Assembly (NCBI GenBank): GCA_021292165.1
Contig: CM037880.1
Coordinates: 28,480,232 to 28,544,231 of the forward strand
Origin: Shinisaurus crocodilurus
Taxonomy: Eukaryota; Chordata; Lepidosauria; Squamata; Shinisauridae
DNA: 64,000 nucleotides
Reading direction: 5' to 3'
Shown: piece by piece, positions 1 to 11,511 of the stretch
How the letters are laid out: each line of letters opens with the position of its first letter
How positions within the stretch are numbered: the first letter of the stretch is position 1
Translations under genes and position numbers: made by a program
Notes under the pieces: model-generated
Told to the model about the DNA's origin: nothing
Seen by the model: only the letters and a program-made list of their open reading frames with translations
Database searches by the model: none

Positions 1-899
1 GTGGAAATTAGGCATACTCAGCATCAGAGCTCCCTCCATATCTGCAAGCCCCATCTTTACTGTGCAGCTTCCAGGTGCATGCACTGATCGGATATTCTGC
101 TTCTTTTTCTCTGTAATTAGAGGAAATACAGACTGAAAGTGTGATACTCAAAATGCCAAGTGCCCACCAATTTGGAGCAGGGTTGCTTTTTAATGAGCGC
201 TCGGGCAGAATAATGTTGCAGGGGTTTTTTTCTCCCTAAGTAAAAAAAAAAAAAGGCTAGAGACTTACTCTGAACACGAAAACGAACACACACACACTGG
301 AAATCCAAGGAAGAACGCTGGAACCTCTTTGAAGGGGCCAAGGCAGTACTAGAAACATGTAACCATTCCCATCCAACCATACCAGAAGAAGTGCAGAGAT
401 GGGTGAGAACTGCAGCGTTCCTCTCTGTCACTCCAATCACCATGGCTTAAGCCAGCCTTCTGGATGACAGGAGTTACAGTGCAACACATTCGGAGAACAC
501 CAGGTTGAGGAAGGCTGCCTTGACCGCAGCTTTGGGAAGTGGGTGGGGGTAAGGATCCTTTGAGAGATGGGCTGGAAGGAATAACCAGAAAGAGATTAGA
601 AGTGAAGGTGTGTGGTTCATTGTAAAGGAGAAGGGGGAGAGAACAAGCCAGAAGGTTAGCATACAACAGCTTCCAATGCTTCTTCGCCTTCTTCTTCCAA
701 GGAACAACACTGACTGCAGTTATAATTGTGATGGTTTTTAAGCCGCTCCCAATTTAAATGGTTGCGCTTTGCCATTGTGCATTTCTAACTTCCACACTTA
801 GGACTGTGATAATAAGCAAAGGCTGCCCTACCTGATGGCCATCAGAAGGGGAAAATTGCCTTCCTGCCTACCAGCTGAAATTAGGGATGCTGCTGAAAC
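1..899. other. Intergenic DNA, no gene recognised
   Basis: No protein family, RNA gene or clear repeat was recognised here. The short open frames lack splice context and similarity to anything I know. GPR158 would be expected on this side of THNSL1 by synteny, but no exon of it is visible. Confidence 0.5.
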
Positions 900-1152
900 T
901 CGAAACTAGGCGGTTTGCTGGTAGAATCTATTATGTTTGTAACGCCCAAATGAGTACCAACCTTATGGGGGCCCTCTTTAGAAGGCCATGTGCATTGATT
1001 ACTTCAGTTGTGAAGCACATAACATTTGTCTTCTCCCCACACCCATCTTGCACTCACACACACCGTGCATCTACATTCCTGATAAGTTAGAGCATGAAAA
1101 AATCTGTTTCCAACACTGATTTTTTTAAAAAAAGAAATTCCCTGAGCATGTA

Positions 1153-1398
1153 CAGTAATACCTTGGATTGCAAGTAACTTGGTTTGAGAGCGTTTTGCAA
1201 GACAAGCAAATTTTTAAATATTTAAAAAATTTTGACTTGATATACAAGCGACGTCTTGCAATACAAGTACTGTAGTATGGCTTAAATTAAACATCTCTGT
1301 ACAATTTTGGGGGGGGGGATTTCGTTTTGATATAAGAGTGTTTTGGATTACAAGCACGTTTCCGGAACGAATTGTGCTCTCAATCCAAGGCATGACTG
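1153..1398 (+). mobile_element. pogo/Tigger-like MITE, copy 1
   Basis: A non-coding element with inverted termini (CAGTAATACCTTGGATTGCA at the left, its imperfect complement at the right) flanked by TA on both sides. Related copies lie at 22299-22557 and, inverted, at 44079-44320. The TA duplication and CAG start suit the Tc1/mariner-pogo superfamily. The family name is inferred. Confidence 0.75.
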
Positions 1399-1602
1399 TA
1401 TAGTGTCGTGTTTTAAACTTGCTTAAATCATAGCACTATCATGTGTACAGGAATAAAATGGATTTTGCTTCTGCTGCCCCGGTGCGAAATACATTGATGT
1501 GGGAATAAGTACTATTGGCTTGCAGAAGATAATATATTTTTAAAATAAAAATAATCAAATGAGCATCATACATTTATGTACATGTCTGGTTGGATGCCCC
1601 TG

Positions 1603-1842
1603 ACTATTTATTTTTATTTATTTATTATATTTATACTCCGCCTTTTTTCCTACAAGGAACCCAAGGCGGCTTACATAATCCTCCTCCTCCTCCTCTGTTT
1701 TATCCTCACAACAACCCTGTGAAGTAGGTTAGGCTGACAGTCAGTGACTGGCCCAAAGTCACCCAGTGAGTTTCATGGCCGAGCGGGGACTAGAACCCGG
1801 ATCTCCCGAGTCCCAGTCCAACGCTCTCACCACTACGAAAAT
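1603..1842 (-). mobile_element. tRNA-derived SINE
   Basis: On the minus strand it starts with a tRNA-like head containing a B box (GGTTCTAGTCC), then a body shared with copies near 23918, 26205, 38700, 40985 and 51064, and ends in an A/T-rich ATAAATA tail. The paralogous repeat at 22.7 kb lacks it, so this is an insertion. Confidence 0.8.
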
Positions 1843-2176
1843 AAAAAGGATACTGTGGTAAGCAGCCCCAGCCCCAGTAGGCTCTGGCATGCCCAGGTCA
1901 GCCCAAGTGCTGATGCTGGGCCTGTTTGCTGCTGCCCCCTTCACTTGCTGCTCTTTGGGTGTGCTGCGGGGCCCTGAACTTTGGCCCCAAGGTCCAGGCC
2001 TAGCTGGACCACTGACGGAGCTTGGATGGCTATCTTTTTTTCTTCTTTTTTTAATTGAATTTTCCAAAACAAAAACAAATCGTATTGATGAGCTTGGATG
2101 GCTATCTAATGAACTTTAGTATATTTGCTATTCAAAGCAAGATTGATTAAAAGTGCCTGGGCAGTCTGCATGACTA

Positions 2177-2246
2177 GGGGCACAAGCCCATGCAAGTTTA
2201 GACAGAAAAAGCCTTTTTCTGTCTAAACTTGCATAGGATTGCACCT
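2177..2246. mobile_element. Short palindromic MITE, Harbinger-like family
   Basis: An inverted-repeat unit with arms containing GCAAGTTTAGACAGAAAAA and its complement. Arms of the same family occur at 42430, 43692, 46024 and 55392, where the 55392 copy has a TTA duplication. This copy is short and slightly degenerate. Confidence 0.6.
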
Positions 2247-2249
2247 TGA

Positions 2250-4013
2250 AGTGTCTAAACTTTGCCATTTCTGAGCATGTCCTGATGTTGGTTGGTTGAA
2301 CCCCTTACTTTCTGAGGGACATGTAAACATTGCACTTGCAATGCTCATGCTGGTGGGATGATGTCACTTCACCCTTTAGCTACTGTTTTCCAAACCAAGC
2401 AGTATAAAAGTTTGGATCTGAAAACTGAAGAAACATCTACGTAGGTTAGTATCCAGCCCTTGTCCAATGTCTCTCTTTCACTCTTGGCTTTGCTCCCTTT
2501 TTGTATTTAGCCAGTCAACCAAGACCATTTCTCTCTAGTATGGATGGGGAAAAAATGTCTTGCATAGTAAGTAAAAGTTTACTTTAGACCTGGGTGCTGT
2601 GGGTGGCATTGTAAGGGGCACTGGAAAGGGAATCCAAGGAGCAGGAGGTCAGGAGGGGAGCATTGCAGCCCAAAGTCGCTGGTGGGCAAGGAGTTCTGGG
2701 CTTCAGCAAATGGAAGTGCCCTTTCTGGCTGCAACTCCTACTCATGCCGCAGCCATGCACACCGGCTCCAGCAGCACCATACCATCTGTAGGGTAAATGG
2801 CAGAACATGTGCAAACAGCCAATCAGAGGACAGAACATAATGTAGTGATGCATGCCATCATGATGTATAGCATAATGCCATACTAAAGTTCCCAAGATGC
2901 ACTTTGTTGATGTGCATGCACAACAATCTGTATACACAGTAGGATCTTGGAATAATGGAGAACTTTCATCCACAATTGGATGGAGGAATTCGTAACTTGA
3001 TGAGCAAATTGTGATTTCTGCAGGGTTAAGTTCATCCATCATTAGCTGAAATATGGGCAGTTCACGTTACGTCAAACTTAAGCAAGCCAACAAAACTCCT
3101 GAATTCCAGTCCAACACAATTAGCCTGAAAGGAACTTGATACATTAACCCCAAGACTCCTATTAATTTCCATTTTAAAAATTTATGATTCTAACCCTTTG
3201 AGTTTAATATAGCACTAAATTTACTCTACAAAGGATGGTTTTACATTCTTCTGTAGGAGGAACAGACCAGAGAGAATTAAAAATGGTTCTGCTAAAATAA
3301 CTTTATGATAATATGTGACAGTGAAATATTTGAGTATATTACCCAGACAGCTGCTTCACAAACAAAACATTACCAAGGTGGTTTCAATGACACTCCAAAC
3401 GTTTAACAGTTACTTGGATGATTTCTTTGCTAGCCTCCTTTCCCCACTCAGTAAGAAGTGTGTGTATATATACAAAATCAGCTTAGACTAAACACATGAA
3501 AGCCGTTTCCAAGAACTGTGGTTAGGAAAGCAAATTTGAGATAGAAGGAAGTGTTTTAAGAAGTAAAGCAAAGCAGCATGGGAATGCAAAGAAATGGAAA
3601 TCTGAGACTTTAGAGTTCAGGGATGGTCTTTCCACAAAAGTGAGACCAGGGATTGCCTAAGGCATTTTTCTGCCTGAGGCAAAGAATAAGATAGTTACCC
3701 CTCATATTCCATGAACAAAAGTTACCTGGACAGGCAGTTGATTTTTTTTCAACAATGATGATGGGATAGCATCCTCCACCACACCTGAAGACAACAGGAT
3801 AGGTTAGGCCCTAACCGTTAGGGGATGCAGGGCAGGTCATTGAGCAGTACTCTCCTCAAATAGCTTGCTGCTGCTTCCCAAAATCTGCCAGCTGAGGTGA
3901 CCAGCCTCACTTTGCCTAATGGTAGATCCTTTCCTGAGTGAGACTCAAAGGAAGCAAGTTCCAGTGGTTGAGGTACAAGCAAAAACTTTTACGTGCTATT
4001 TGCCAGTATGCAC
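2250..4013. other. Intergenic DNA, nothing recognised
   Basis: No gene, RNA or clear repeat was recognised. Open frames here are short and lack codon structure or splice signals. Confidence 0.45.
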
Positions 4014-4018
4014 ATTAG

Positions 4019-5026
4019 TGTGGAGAAACGAGCCTTTGGGGGTACACACACACACCTCATGTGTGAACCAGGTGGGGGCTGGGAGGAGGCGCGGGCCTCG
4101 GATGGAATGGGTGGCGCCTAGATGCCTAGAGAAGCTGGCCTAGGCTTTTCATATGTAGATGGTTCAAGCCATGACTCACGAGTTCCCTTCCCCCCTGCCT
4201 GGCCAGTTCCCTTTCCCCTGCCTGGCCAGGTGAAGTTCAAATTGATTGGCTGAAGCAAGAAGGTTACAGAAAAGGGGAGGGGGAAGAGCTATTTCCCCAC
4301 GTGTAGCCTTTGTTCTTAGTCTTAGTCCTTTTTTGGTAGCGTGCCTGGTTGGAGCCATGGCAGCACGCCAGCGAGGGGCCAGAGCCTTTAGGGGGGGGGG
4401 CCCTCAGGAACCGATCCCAGGCAGCTCCTGGTAAAATTAGCTGGTTTGAGGGATCTAGAAAGGCAGGTCTTGTGGAGGGCTATTTATCTCGGACCTGCGG
4501 GTAGATAAAATAGTTCCCCCCGGGCGGCAAGGCTGTGCTGGATCTAACCCTTGAAGAAGACACCCTCAGGTAACAGGTGTGTGCCTGAGAGATCTTAAGG
4601 AATCAGGTTCTATTGTGTTTTGTAGCTTTACTGTGTACTAAAGTGTCTCTCTGTCTCTCTCTTATTTTGTGTGCTTCTCTCATTTCCCTAATCTTGTTCT
4701 AAGATGCTACCAGAATAAACCTGTTTGGTTTTACCCCACATGGGTTTTGTAGTGCTCTGTGAGTTCAGTATCTAAATCCAGGTTACAGAAATGGAAGGCG
4801 AGTCCCTAAACAGAGATCCAAGTAGGATTGCAGACAGCTGAGGCTGGCAGTCTGGTATCTTGAGATCTCAGAGGGTCTTGGTTCCTTTGCCAGTAGGCAA
4901 GGGTGGGGTGGTGGCGGGTCAGCCAGCCCCCCCTTCCAGGCCACATGGTGGCAAGTGCTGGGTTTCCTTTGGAGTAGGAAAGGGTGGAGGTCTGGCGGGT
5001 CAGCCAGCCCCCCCTCTTCCTCCACA
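4019..5026 (+). mobile_element. Solo LTR with ATTAG target duplication
   Basis: A 1008-bp unit starting TGTGGAGAAA and ending CCTCCACA, so with TG...CA termini and 7-bp inverted ends TGTGGAG/CTCCACA. It is flanked by the direct 5-bp repeat ATTAG at 4014-4018 and 5027-5031. An AATAAA signal at 4714-4719 sets the plus orientation. The U5 part contains a near-tandem duplication around GGGTCAGCCAGCCCCCC (about 4917 and 4998). No internal retroviral sequence adjoins it, so it is a solo LTR. Family not identified. Confidence 0.85.
4714..4719 (+). promoter_or_regulatory. LTR polyadenylation signal AATAAA
   Basis: A canonical hexamer about 300 bp before the LTR end, marking the R region of the solo LTR. 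Confidence 0.6.
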
Positions 5027-5031
5027 ATTAG

Positions 5032-5376
5032 GCATTAATATTTACTGCTTGCCATCTAGCTTATTTGGATAATACAACATTCAAGTCAAAATTGCAAGTT
5101 TGCAGGTCTTCACTATGCCTTTTTTTTTTTTTTTTGAGCGATAGCCTTCCTCCAACACATTCCCTCCAGTTCTCCAGCTTGAACTTACTATTGTAGTGCG
5201 AGTTGGCTAGTGAATGTGCAGAAAACAAACAACAATACAACACAGTGATGGTGCATATTCACAAGAAGACATGAACAATGTGCTCAAATGTACAATGTTG
5301 ATAGGAGATTGTGCATGTTGCCTGGTCAATATATGAGCAACAGATGCTGCAGAATGTACATTGATCTAAGATATTT
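5032..5376. repeat. Degenerate short-period tandem-like DNA
   Basis: The motifs GTACAATG, TTGCCTGG and TCAATATATGA recur imperfectly here and continue past the LTR at 6120-6300 (for example TTGTACATTGCCCAGGCAAT). The 5382-6119 LTR therefore split one low-complexity repeat tract. Confidence 0.4.
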
Positions 5377-5381
5377 CATAC

Positions 5382-6119
5382 TGTGAAGGATCAGCAACCG
5401 GATCCTTTGCGTGAGTTCGGCAACTCTAGGGTTAACCGGCCGAGCAATACAGCTCGTATCGGCTTTCAGTACAATAGGAAAAAACACAACCCTTTGTATG
5501 CCCAAATAAGGCTTTTTATTTGTTTATACAATAATCAGATCGGAACTATCAGCCTTCTAAGAACACGTTTACAGTCAACACAACCTTAGCTGACCCGCGT
5601 CTTACCCAATGAGCGGGCTCCGTGGCTAGTAGATGGAATCTGGTCAATATCCTCACATCAAAGATACTACTTCTAGTCAGTTTCAGCCCAGCTCCCGATC
5701 GGCGCTTCCTAGCGGAGAACGGTGCACCTGGACGGCTTCTGCTTAGGAGGATATGGCCCCGTGGTTCCCAACAACCAACCGGAACGGGAGAGGGGTTTTC
5801 TACCCCGGATTTCCCGCTCTCCCCCGCCCCCTAGGTCAGGTGGGGGCTTATGCCTGCCCCTTCGTTTAGGTGGGCTTATTCCTGCCCGGGAAGAAGATGA
5901 CGTAGGGAAACTTTTGCAGCTCCTCAAGGCTGCCCTGTTTGCTGATGGTCCTTGATGGCCCTTCCTGGACGTTTGTGGATCTCTGCCGAGGTCCTCCTTT
6001 GTTGGGGCTGATGACTTGTCTGGCTACTCCCCGGTGACCTCATCCCTCCTCCCCTTACCCCCTCCTTTGGGGAAAGATGTGTGTGCGTGTGTGTAACTGA
6101 GTTTTGGGCTTTCTCCACA
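5382..6119 (-). mobile_element. Solo LTR with CATAC target duplication
   Basis: A 738-bp unit reading TGTGAAGGATC at its left and TTTCTCCACA at its right, flanked by CATAC at 5377-5381 and 6120-6124. On the minus strand an AATAAA (plus TTTATT, 5515-5520) gives the orientation. The minus-strand start TGTGGAGAAAG resembles the start of the LTR at 4019, so the two may be related families. No internal viral sequence remains. Confidence 0.85.
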
Positions 6120-6609
6120 CATACATTGTCTGGTTAATACGTATAGCCTCCATGTACAAGTTGTACATTGCCCAGGCAATATGTATGGTCTTGAGGTGGA
6201 GAATACATTAATTGACAGGCCAATGAATACACTACTCAACTAAGTGCCATTTTCTTGATAGAAAGGTGAGGTATAATAAAATAAAATAATTCTCCAACAT
6301 TGACTAGGCAATGTGTGAAGCTCTCTTTTGATGTTAATTTCTGCACATTCTCCATGGCTTCATATGAATATGAGGTGTTTATGTACAATCTCCACTGAAA
6401 TCACTTAAATGATCAAATACAATATATATACTGAATCAAAATTTCCTAGCTGATAGTAAACCCTGAAAAGCTAAAGCAAAACCTAGATATCTACAGGTAA
6501 CTCACAAATAAGGTGGGGGGATCACAACAATCTTCTCTTGCTACACCAGTTTTGTATAATGGCATTGTGATACTGGTTGTTTTACTTTTGATCCCAAATA
6601 TGGAATACA

Positions 6610-6778
6610 GGCCTGTGGCTTACGCTGGCTCAGCTTGCCTGAGTGTGGAAAGCTAAGCAGGGTCAAGCCTGGTTATTACTTGGATGGGAGACCCCTCCTC
6701 TAGTTTCCTGCATTGAACAGGGGGTTGGACTCGGTGGCCCTGTAGGCTCCTTCCAACTCTATGATCTATGAAATCTAT
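6610..6778 (+). mobile_element. 5S rRNA-derived SINE with CR1-like tail, copy 1
   Basis: Bases 6650-6700 carry two hallmarks of the 5S rRNA internal promoter half: AAGCTAAGCAGGGT and TACTTGGATGGGAGACC, separated by GCCTGGTTATTA, as in 5S rRNA. The 3' part (GGGGGTTGGACTCG, CTCCTTCCAACTCTATGA) resembles the 3' end of CR1 LINEs and ends in short ATCTATGA repeats. Other copies are at 34256, 36268 and 39095 (minus). It is not a functional 5S gene, because the first 40 bases are unlike 5S and the end is replaced. Confidence 0.85.
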
Positions 6779-6906
6779 AATCTTTTTATAGCTACCACAT
6801 ATTGGGTTAATGCTTTCATTGAGGAATCCACCACATCTGCAAGATCCATGTGTGTGTGTATGTATGCATGTCTATATGAGTGTGTACGTACACGTTCATG
6901 TACACG

Positions 6907-6931
6907 TACACACACACACACACACACACAC
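6907..6931 (+). repeat. (CA)n microsatellite
   Basis: About 12 uninterrupted CA units. Confidence 0.9.
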
Positions 6932-6989
6932 CATTTTTGGCCCCAATGTTCATCACCACACTCACTTACACTGAACTTCCTCACATTCT

Positions 6990-7470
6990 TTTCTTTCTTA
7001 CTTATATTTGCCATTTTTATTGCCCATCCCCTCAGGTTAGAGAGAGCCCTTTGAAGCTCTTTGCAATACTTTTTTTTAACCACTCTAAATAATTTGGTGT
7101 CATCTGCAAACCTGGCCACCTAATGGCTCAGCCCAAGATCATTTACAAACAAATTAAAAAGCACAGGTCTCAGTGCAGATCTTTGGAGAACTCACTTCTT
7201 ACATTTCTCCACTGTGAGAACTATTTATTCCTAGTCATTGCTTCCTGCTCTTTAACCAATCAGCTGTCTGTAAGAGGACCCATACCTCTTATCCCATGAC
7301 TGCTAAGTTTACTCAGGAGGCTTTGGTGAGGGACTTTGTGCAAGTACCACAGCCAAGTACACAGTGTCTACCAGACCATGCCTATCCACATGTTTGATAC
7401 TCTCAAAGAACTCTAAAAAAGTTCTGCAGACTTACTTTCCAGAAGTCATTCCTATATAGGTTAAGACTAT
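6990..7470 (-). pseudogene. CR1-type LINE reverse transcriptase fragment
   Basis: On the minus strand a broken frame reads the CR1/Jockey-type reverse transcriptase signature: an RPVLFNLFVNDL block followed, after a stop, by ARFADDTKL, the F-ADD catalytic box. The catalytic Asp pair is still visible at about 7093-7115. The piece is truncated at both ends and carries stops, so it is dead. Confidence 0.75.
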
Positions 7471-7479
7471 TAATGGCTA

Positions 7480-7685
7480 TTCATTATGATGGCTATGTGC
7501 TACCTCCAGGATTAGAGGCAACATGCCTCTGAAAACCAGTTGCTGGGGAACAACAGCAGGAGTAAACTATTGCCCTCATGTTCTGCTTGTGGGCATCTCA
7601 GAGGCACTGGTTGATCACTGTAGGAAACAGATGCTGGCCTAGATGGTCTCTTAGTTCCATCCAGCAGGGCTGTTCTTATGCACTA
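7480..7685 (+). repeat. Interspersed repeat with SINE-like 3' end
   Basis: It shares blocks with 45010-45210 in order: TGCTACCTCCAGGAT, TTGGGGAACA-type, CTTGTGGGC, then GATGCTGGCCTAGATGG and CCAGCAGGGCTGTTCTTATG. The last block also resembles the tails of the tRNA-Ala-like SINEs at 16625 and 28930. Confidence 0.6.
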
Positions 7686-8153
7686 TGGCTTCAAGCAGTT
7701 TTTGCTCAACTCAGTTTATAATGTGCACACAAAATCTGCACCAGCCAATTATAGATTTGAATTAAATGCCCCTCTTCTTTCTATTCTGCATTAACAAAGA
7801 CTGCATATTCACATAAACAGAGTCTCAGAGGAGGTTTGAACATCACATGTGAAATCACACTGAGTAGGAATACACGGTAATAGTTGTTTAAGGTGGGCAG
7901 CTTTTTCCATGTGGTGACAAGTTGACTGTCTTCATCCATCTGGACCAACATTGCAAAACTGGCTTTAAACTGGATCCAAAGGGGCCCTTTCACATCAGAA
8001 CGGCATCCTCCCACTCATGGAAGCGGTTTTACACCTTGCACTAGAGCAGCCTTCCCTAATCCAGTGCCTCCAGATGTGTTGGGCTGCAATTCCCACTATT
8101 CCCAGTCAGTATGGCCAATGGAAGGTACCAAGTTGGGGGAAATTGCACTAGAG

Positions 8154-8294
8154 CAGTGTTCTCCAACCTTGGGTCCCCAGTTGTTTTTGGCCTACAACTC
8201 CCAGCATGCCCCATGCCAGCATAGCATAGCAGGCTGGGGCATGTTGGGAGTTGTAGGCCAAAAACATCTGGGGACCCAAAGTTGGAGAACACTG
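8154..8294. mobile_element. hAT MITE with CACTAGAG target duplication
   Basis: A 141-bp near-perfect palindrome with termini CAGTGTTCTCCAAC and its complement, flanked by the identical 8-bp repeat CACTAGAG at 8146-8153 and 8295-8302. The 8-bp duplication plus CAG...CTG ends are the hAT signature. Confidence 0.9.
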
Positions 8295-8309
8295 CACTAG
8301 AGCTTTGCA

Positions 8310-9095
8310 CTAGGTAAGTAAAACCAATCCAAAGATGTTCTTCTGCTTACACAACTTCTTCCACAATTGGAACCATAATCACTGCCAAAGTAGTTACATA
8401 TAATGTTCCAACACAACCTCTTGCACAAGGGTTTATGAAACAGCACTAGCAGCTATTTTATTTCCACTCATAGTTCTTTGGATCCTATGCATTGTTCATT
8501 TGTTTTTCCTGTCCGGCTTACCCAACTCTGAGGAAGGCATGCACAAAATACTTCATCTATGATGACTGGTTAATAAGGCAAATGTACACCATTCAATGGA
8601 TGACAGCCTCACTATTTTCAATCCACCCATCACACAGCATTTTAAAATAGTTCTCTAGAAAGTTTTTAAATCTCCCTCCCTCTTTTTAGATCCCACTAAT
8701 CCCTCAAAGTGGTTGCAATGGCTTAAAAATCCTTACATTTTGAACTTGCCTGGTCCAAAAAGATCACAGCTCTGCCTCTGCATGCACATCTCAGCACATC
8801 CTTTCACTCCTGCTGCCACCTTCACTCTTGGAAGCTGGCAAGGGAATGGAATTGACAGGATTCCTGCTCTCTGAAGCAAGAAGAGTAGAAATCTCATCAA
8901 TTTCTTTACTCCCTAGACTCCTAAGAGCAGACACAACCCAAGCAGGAAGGATAGTAGAGCGGCATAATATGCTACCCAGGGTTATTTGACTGAAACCAAG
9001 CAGCAGTTTTAATATTTTGAGAATCCTGGTAATGCATTTAGAAGAGACTTCTCCACTGGCAAGAACGCTAAACTTTGCCCACCACATTGTCATGA
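8310..9095. other. Intergenic DNA, nothing recognised
   Basis: No gene or clear repeat was recognised. The minus-strand open frame at 8791-9135 runs into the LTR and has no family resemblance. Confidence 0.45.
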
Positions 9096-9202
9096 CAACT
9101 GTTGCTGGCACCAAAAAGGTGTCCTCTCCCGGCAAAGTGGTGGTCCTTACCTCAGTGTGCCCTGCCCAATAAACACACTTGAGTTAGAGAAGGGAAACCA
9201 AC

Positions 9203-9208
9203 TTTATT
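9203..9208 (-). promoter_or_regulatory. LTR polyadenylation signal (left LTR)
   Basis: AATAAA on the minus strand, downstream of the TATA box in the transcribed direction; the right LTR has the same signal at 14605-14610. Confidence 0.65.
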
Positions 9209-9278
9209 TAAGGCCTTAAGTAGGCTCTAGGAGTCTGTGACTCAAATGAAGAGCCCCCTTTCAAGTTCTTCCTGGATC

Positions 9279-9285
9279 TTTTATA
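9279..9285 (-). promoter_or_regulatory. LTR TATA box (left LTR)
   Basis: TATAAAA on the minus strand within U3. The same element occurs in the right LTR at the equivalent position. Confidence 0.6.
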
Positions 9286-9851
9286 CAGCATGGAATCAGA
9301 TACAGGTTTGCATCACATACAGTCATTTTTACATACAGTTGCGTAGAAAAACATTCTTATCATGACCTCTTTCACATACATTCTACAACTTCCTTTTCCC
9401 TTCTTTGGTACATACATTTCCTCCTGTTCCTTGTCTATCAGTACAATTCTATCTTGTCCTGTTCTTTGGAAAGTACATGCTTCAGTCTGATGCTAGCACA
9501 CACACCCACTCCCCCACTCCTCCCGTCTTTCTCTGTCTCTTTACTTACTGCATACACACACACATTTTATTTTGCTTTTCCCTTATCAGTGCCCTCTGTA
9601 CACACTTTGCCAATTCTTCAGCCTCTTCCCCCTCCCATTTACCCTAGCCTTGACCAAGGCTGCCTGCAACTTTACTTTTCTCTCTCTTACATTTCAAATC
9701 AGATTTCTTTGCAACTTTAGCAAGAAGTTTCACAGAAGAGCAAGAAAGCAGGAAACAATTTTACAGAAAACAGAAAACAAGAATGCAAGATTCTCTAGTC
9801 AGGCCTAGCTAAACATTAGAACAGGAGTACAAATTCACATGGTCTCTAACA

Positions 9852-9865
9852 ACTCCCTCCTTTTG
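9852..9865 (-). other. Polypurine tract of the provirus
   Basis: Directly abutting the left LTR, the minus strand reads AAAAGGAGGGAGT, the position and composition of a retroviral polypurine tract. Confidence 0.75.
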
Positions 9866-10149
9866 AGAACACTCAATCCCATATACACAGCCCGAGTGTT
9901 CTCACCTAATTTTCCTTTTTTTCTTTTGCATTTTTTTTCTTTTTCTACATATTTAGCAGTCATAGTCTACATTACCAGTCTTCAGTGCTCTCAGGTGTGG
10001 TGGATGTACAGTCCCAACCTTCACAGGGAGCACCAATATTTTCCATCAGCCCATTATTTTTGCTTTTTGAACAAAAGTTTGAGTCCCAAGTCCTCTGGAT
10101 CCATTGATGTTACAGGAGACACAGTCCACTACTCAGGGCTGGAACTTTC

Positions 10150-10500
10150 TTTTCCCCACTTTTGCAGCAGTATAGTTGATTAACGACACTTGAAGAGGCT
10201 TTTCTCACTTTCTTCTTTTGGCGGCTCATTTTTCTCACGTCCCGGACCAAGACCAAGTCTCCCGGCCATCCAGGGGTGTGGGCTGGGCATTTCTTACATT
10301 CCTGTGAAGAGAAATCAAAACAAAACAGCAGACACAGAACACAAATAGGACGCAATGAGTTGCCCTTCCCCCACCCATTCAGCTGCCGGAGCTGGGATAC
10401 AATTGACCAGGGCTTTCCAAACATGGTTTCAAAGGGACACCCCATCCTCCCCCTGGGCAGGGTTCTGACAGGCAAAAGGGCCAACTTTTTCCGTTCTTCT
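10150..10500 (-). pseudogene. Integrase C-terminal remnant (provirus)
   Basis: Minus-strand reading contains the PFETMFGKP-type motif and a later PGDLVLVRDV block, both typical of the end of gammaretroviral integrase. The frame is interrupted between them. It directly follows an RNase H remnant, so most of the integrase core is deleted on this side. Confidence 0.65.
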
Positions 10501-10595
10501 AGGTACTCTGCCGCCAGGCATTTCCACTGGAAGGAATGAGGGCTGCTTCCATCATTTTGCCTCCTTCTTTTCTCACAGTCCAGCATGGGCATGCA

Positions 10596-10916
10596 TCACT
10601 CCAAACGCGTAGCTGTCCGTGCCGATGGTGACTCCTTTCTTTTCAGCCAGTTCCAGTGCCCTTGTCCAGGCAGCCACTTCTGCCACTTGCGCTGAGGTCT
10701 CTGGAGGCAGGGTTTTTGGCTTCCACAGTCATCTGCATTCTCAAGAGGAATGTCCTTTAAATTCACTCGGCTGGAAAAGTGGGTTTCAACAGTCTGTAAA
10801 CAATCGTGCTCAATTTCTCCTGTCTCAAGAAAGAGGGTGGCAGGGTTCAGTGTGTTGCAAAGAAGGAGAGTTACTCTAGCCCCCCCCCCCACTAGCTTGG
10901 CTTGGTGGTGAGCCAT
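10596..10916 (-). pseudogene. Second RNase H / RT-connection remnant (provirus)
   Basis: The minus-strand frame contains an LNPATL block followed by a acidic-residue-rich stretch and a degenerate RNase H region, in the order usual for gammaretroviral Pol. Equivalent sequence also occurs at 12420-12700, so this part of Pol is represented twice. Confidence 0.65.
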
Positions 10917-11163
10917 TCAGGCTTGAGCCAACCACAACCGTCCTTTTGCACCTAGCAAAGCCTCCACCACGTGTAGTATGCATACAAGTATGGGGGGGGC
11001 AGGGTTTGGGTGAGGATCTCCAAAGCAATCCTCCTTAGTCCAACAAAACTTAGCAGGCTCACTGTAGCTCGGAGGGTTGGGGCCACCCCTCCTCTCGCTA
11101 TTGTTCTTCTTCTTGCTGTGCCATCATGGGGGGGTCTGCCTTCTTTCGGGGAACTCATTTTTT

Positions 11164-11511
11164 TCAATGGCCAGTCTTGCGACACAGAGCGCACTGGTCT
11201 CGTCCTAGCCTCCGCTGCCGTGGCCCAGGGCGCCCCCTTCCACGTCTGCCTTGCTGCCCCTGCTGTCTCTGCCCTTGCCCTCCAAGGGGATCATTCTGAG
11301 TCTCTCTTACTGCCATTGCCATCCTCTTTTCCTTTTCTTCTGCCCATGATCTATATGCCTTTTGTGCCACTTCCAGCAATTCAACCAAGAGAGGGTAGAG
11401 CCCTGCTACCCTTTCCATTATCTCTTCCCCAGGGTGAGGGGAACATGAGGGACCAAGCTCAGGAGGGGCCAAAGGAGGGGAGGGGGCCGAAAGGGATCCC
11501 AGCTCTGGCAT
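11164..11511 (-). pseudogene. gag capsid end and nucleocapsid remnant (provirus)
   Basis: The minus-strand frame encodes a charged, Arg/Gln/Gly-rich stretch ending in the start of a retroviral zinc knuckle (CALCRKTGH, pattern C-x2-C-x4-H). A stop codon replaces the next residue, so the knuckle is cut before its last Cys. It lies downstream of integrase sequence in the transcribed direction, which is out of normal gag-pol order. Confidence 0.75.

Larger units (their letters stand above)
900..1960 (+). repeat. Unclassified interspersed repeat, copy 1 (paralogue of 22060-22790)
   Basis: Several blocks match a second copy at about 22060-22790 in the same order: the CTTCAGTTGTGA-GCACATAAC block near 1001, the CTACATTCCTGATA block near 1071, a shared nested pogo-like element, the GTACATGTCTGG block near 1579 and a GGATRCTG block near 1849. 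Copy 1 carries a tRNA-type SINE that copy 2 lacks. No coding capacity was recognised and the family was not identified. Confidence 0.55.
9100..9851 (-). repeat. Provirus 3' LTR
   Basis: 752 bp, beginning on the plus strand TGTTGCTGG and ending CTCTAACA, matching 14502-15243 with roughly 2% substitutions by eye plus a few small indels, including one 7-bp indel in a GAAAACA repeat. On the minus strand a TATAAAA box (plus 9279-9285) is followed about 75 bp later by AATAAA (plus 9203-9208). Confidence 0.9.

Noticed and set aside
6610..6778. 5S rRNA gene
   Set aside because: Only the internal-promoter half resembles 5S; the rest is replaced and copies are dispersed, so it is a SINE.
9405..9720. 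Open frames within the LTRs
   Set aside because: They lie antisense in U3 of the LTR, are repeated in both LTRs and lack any domain.
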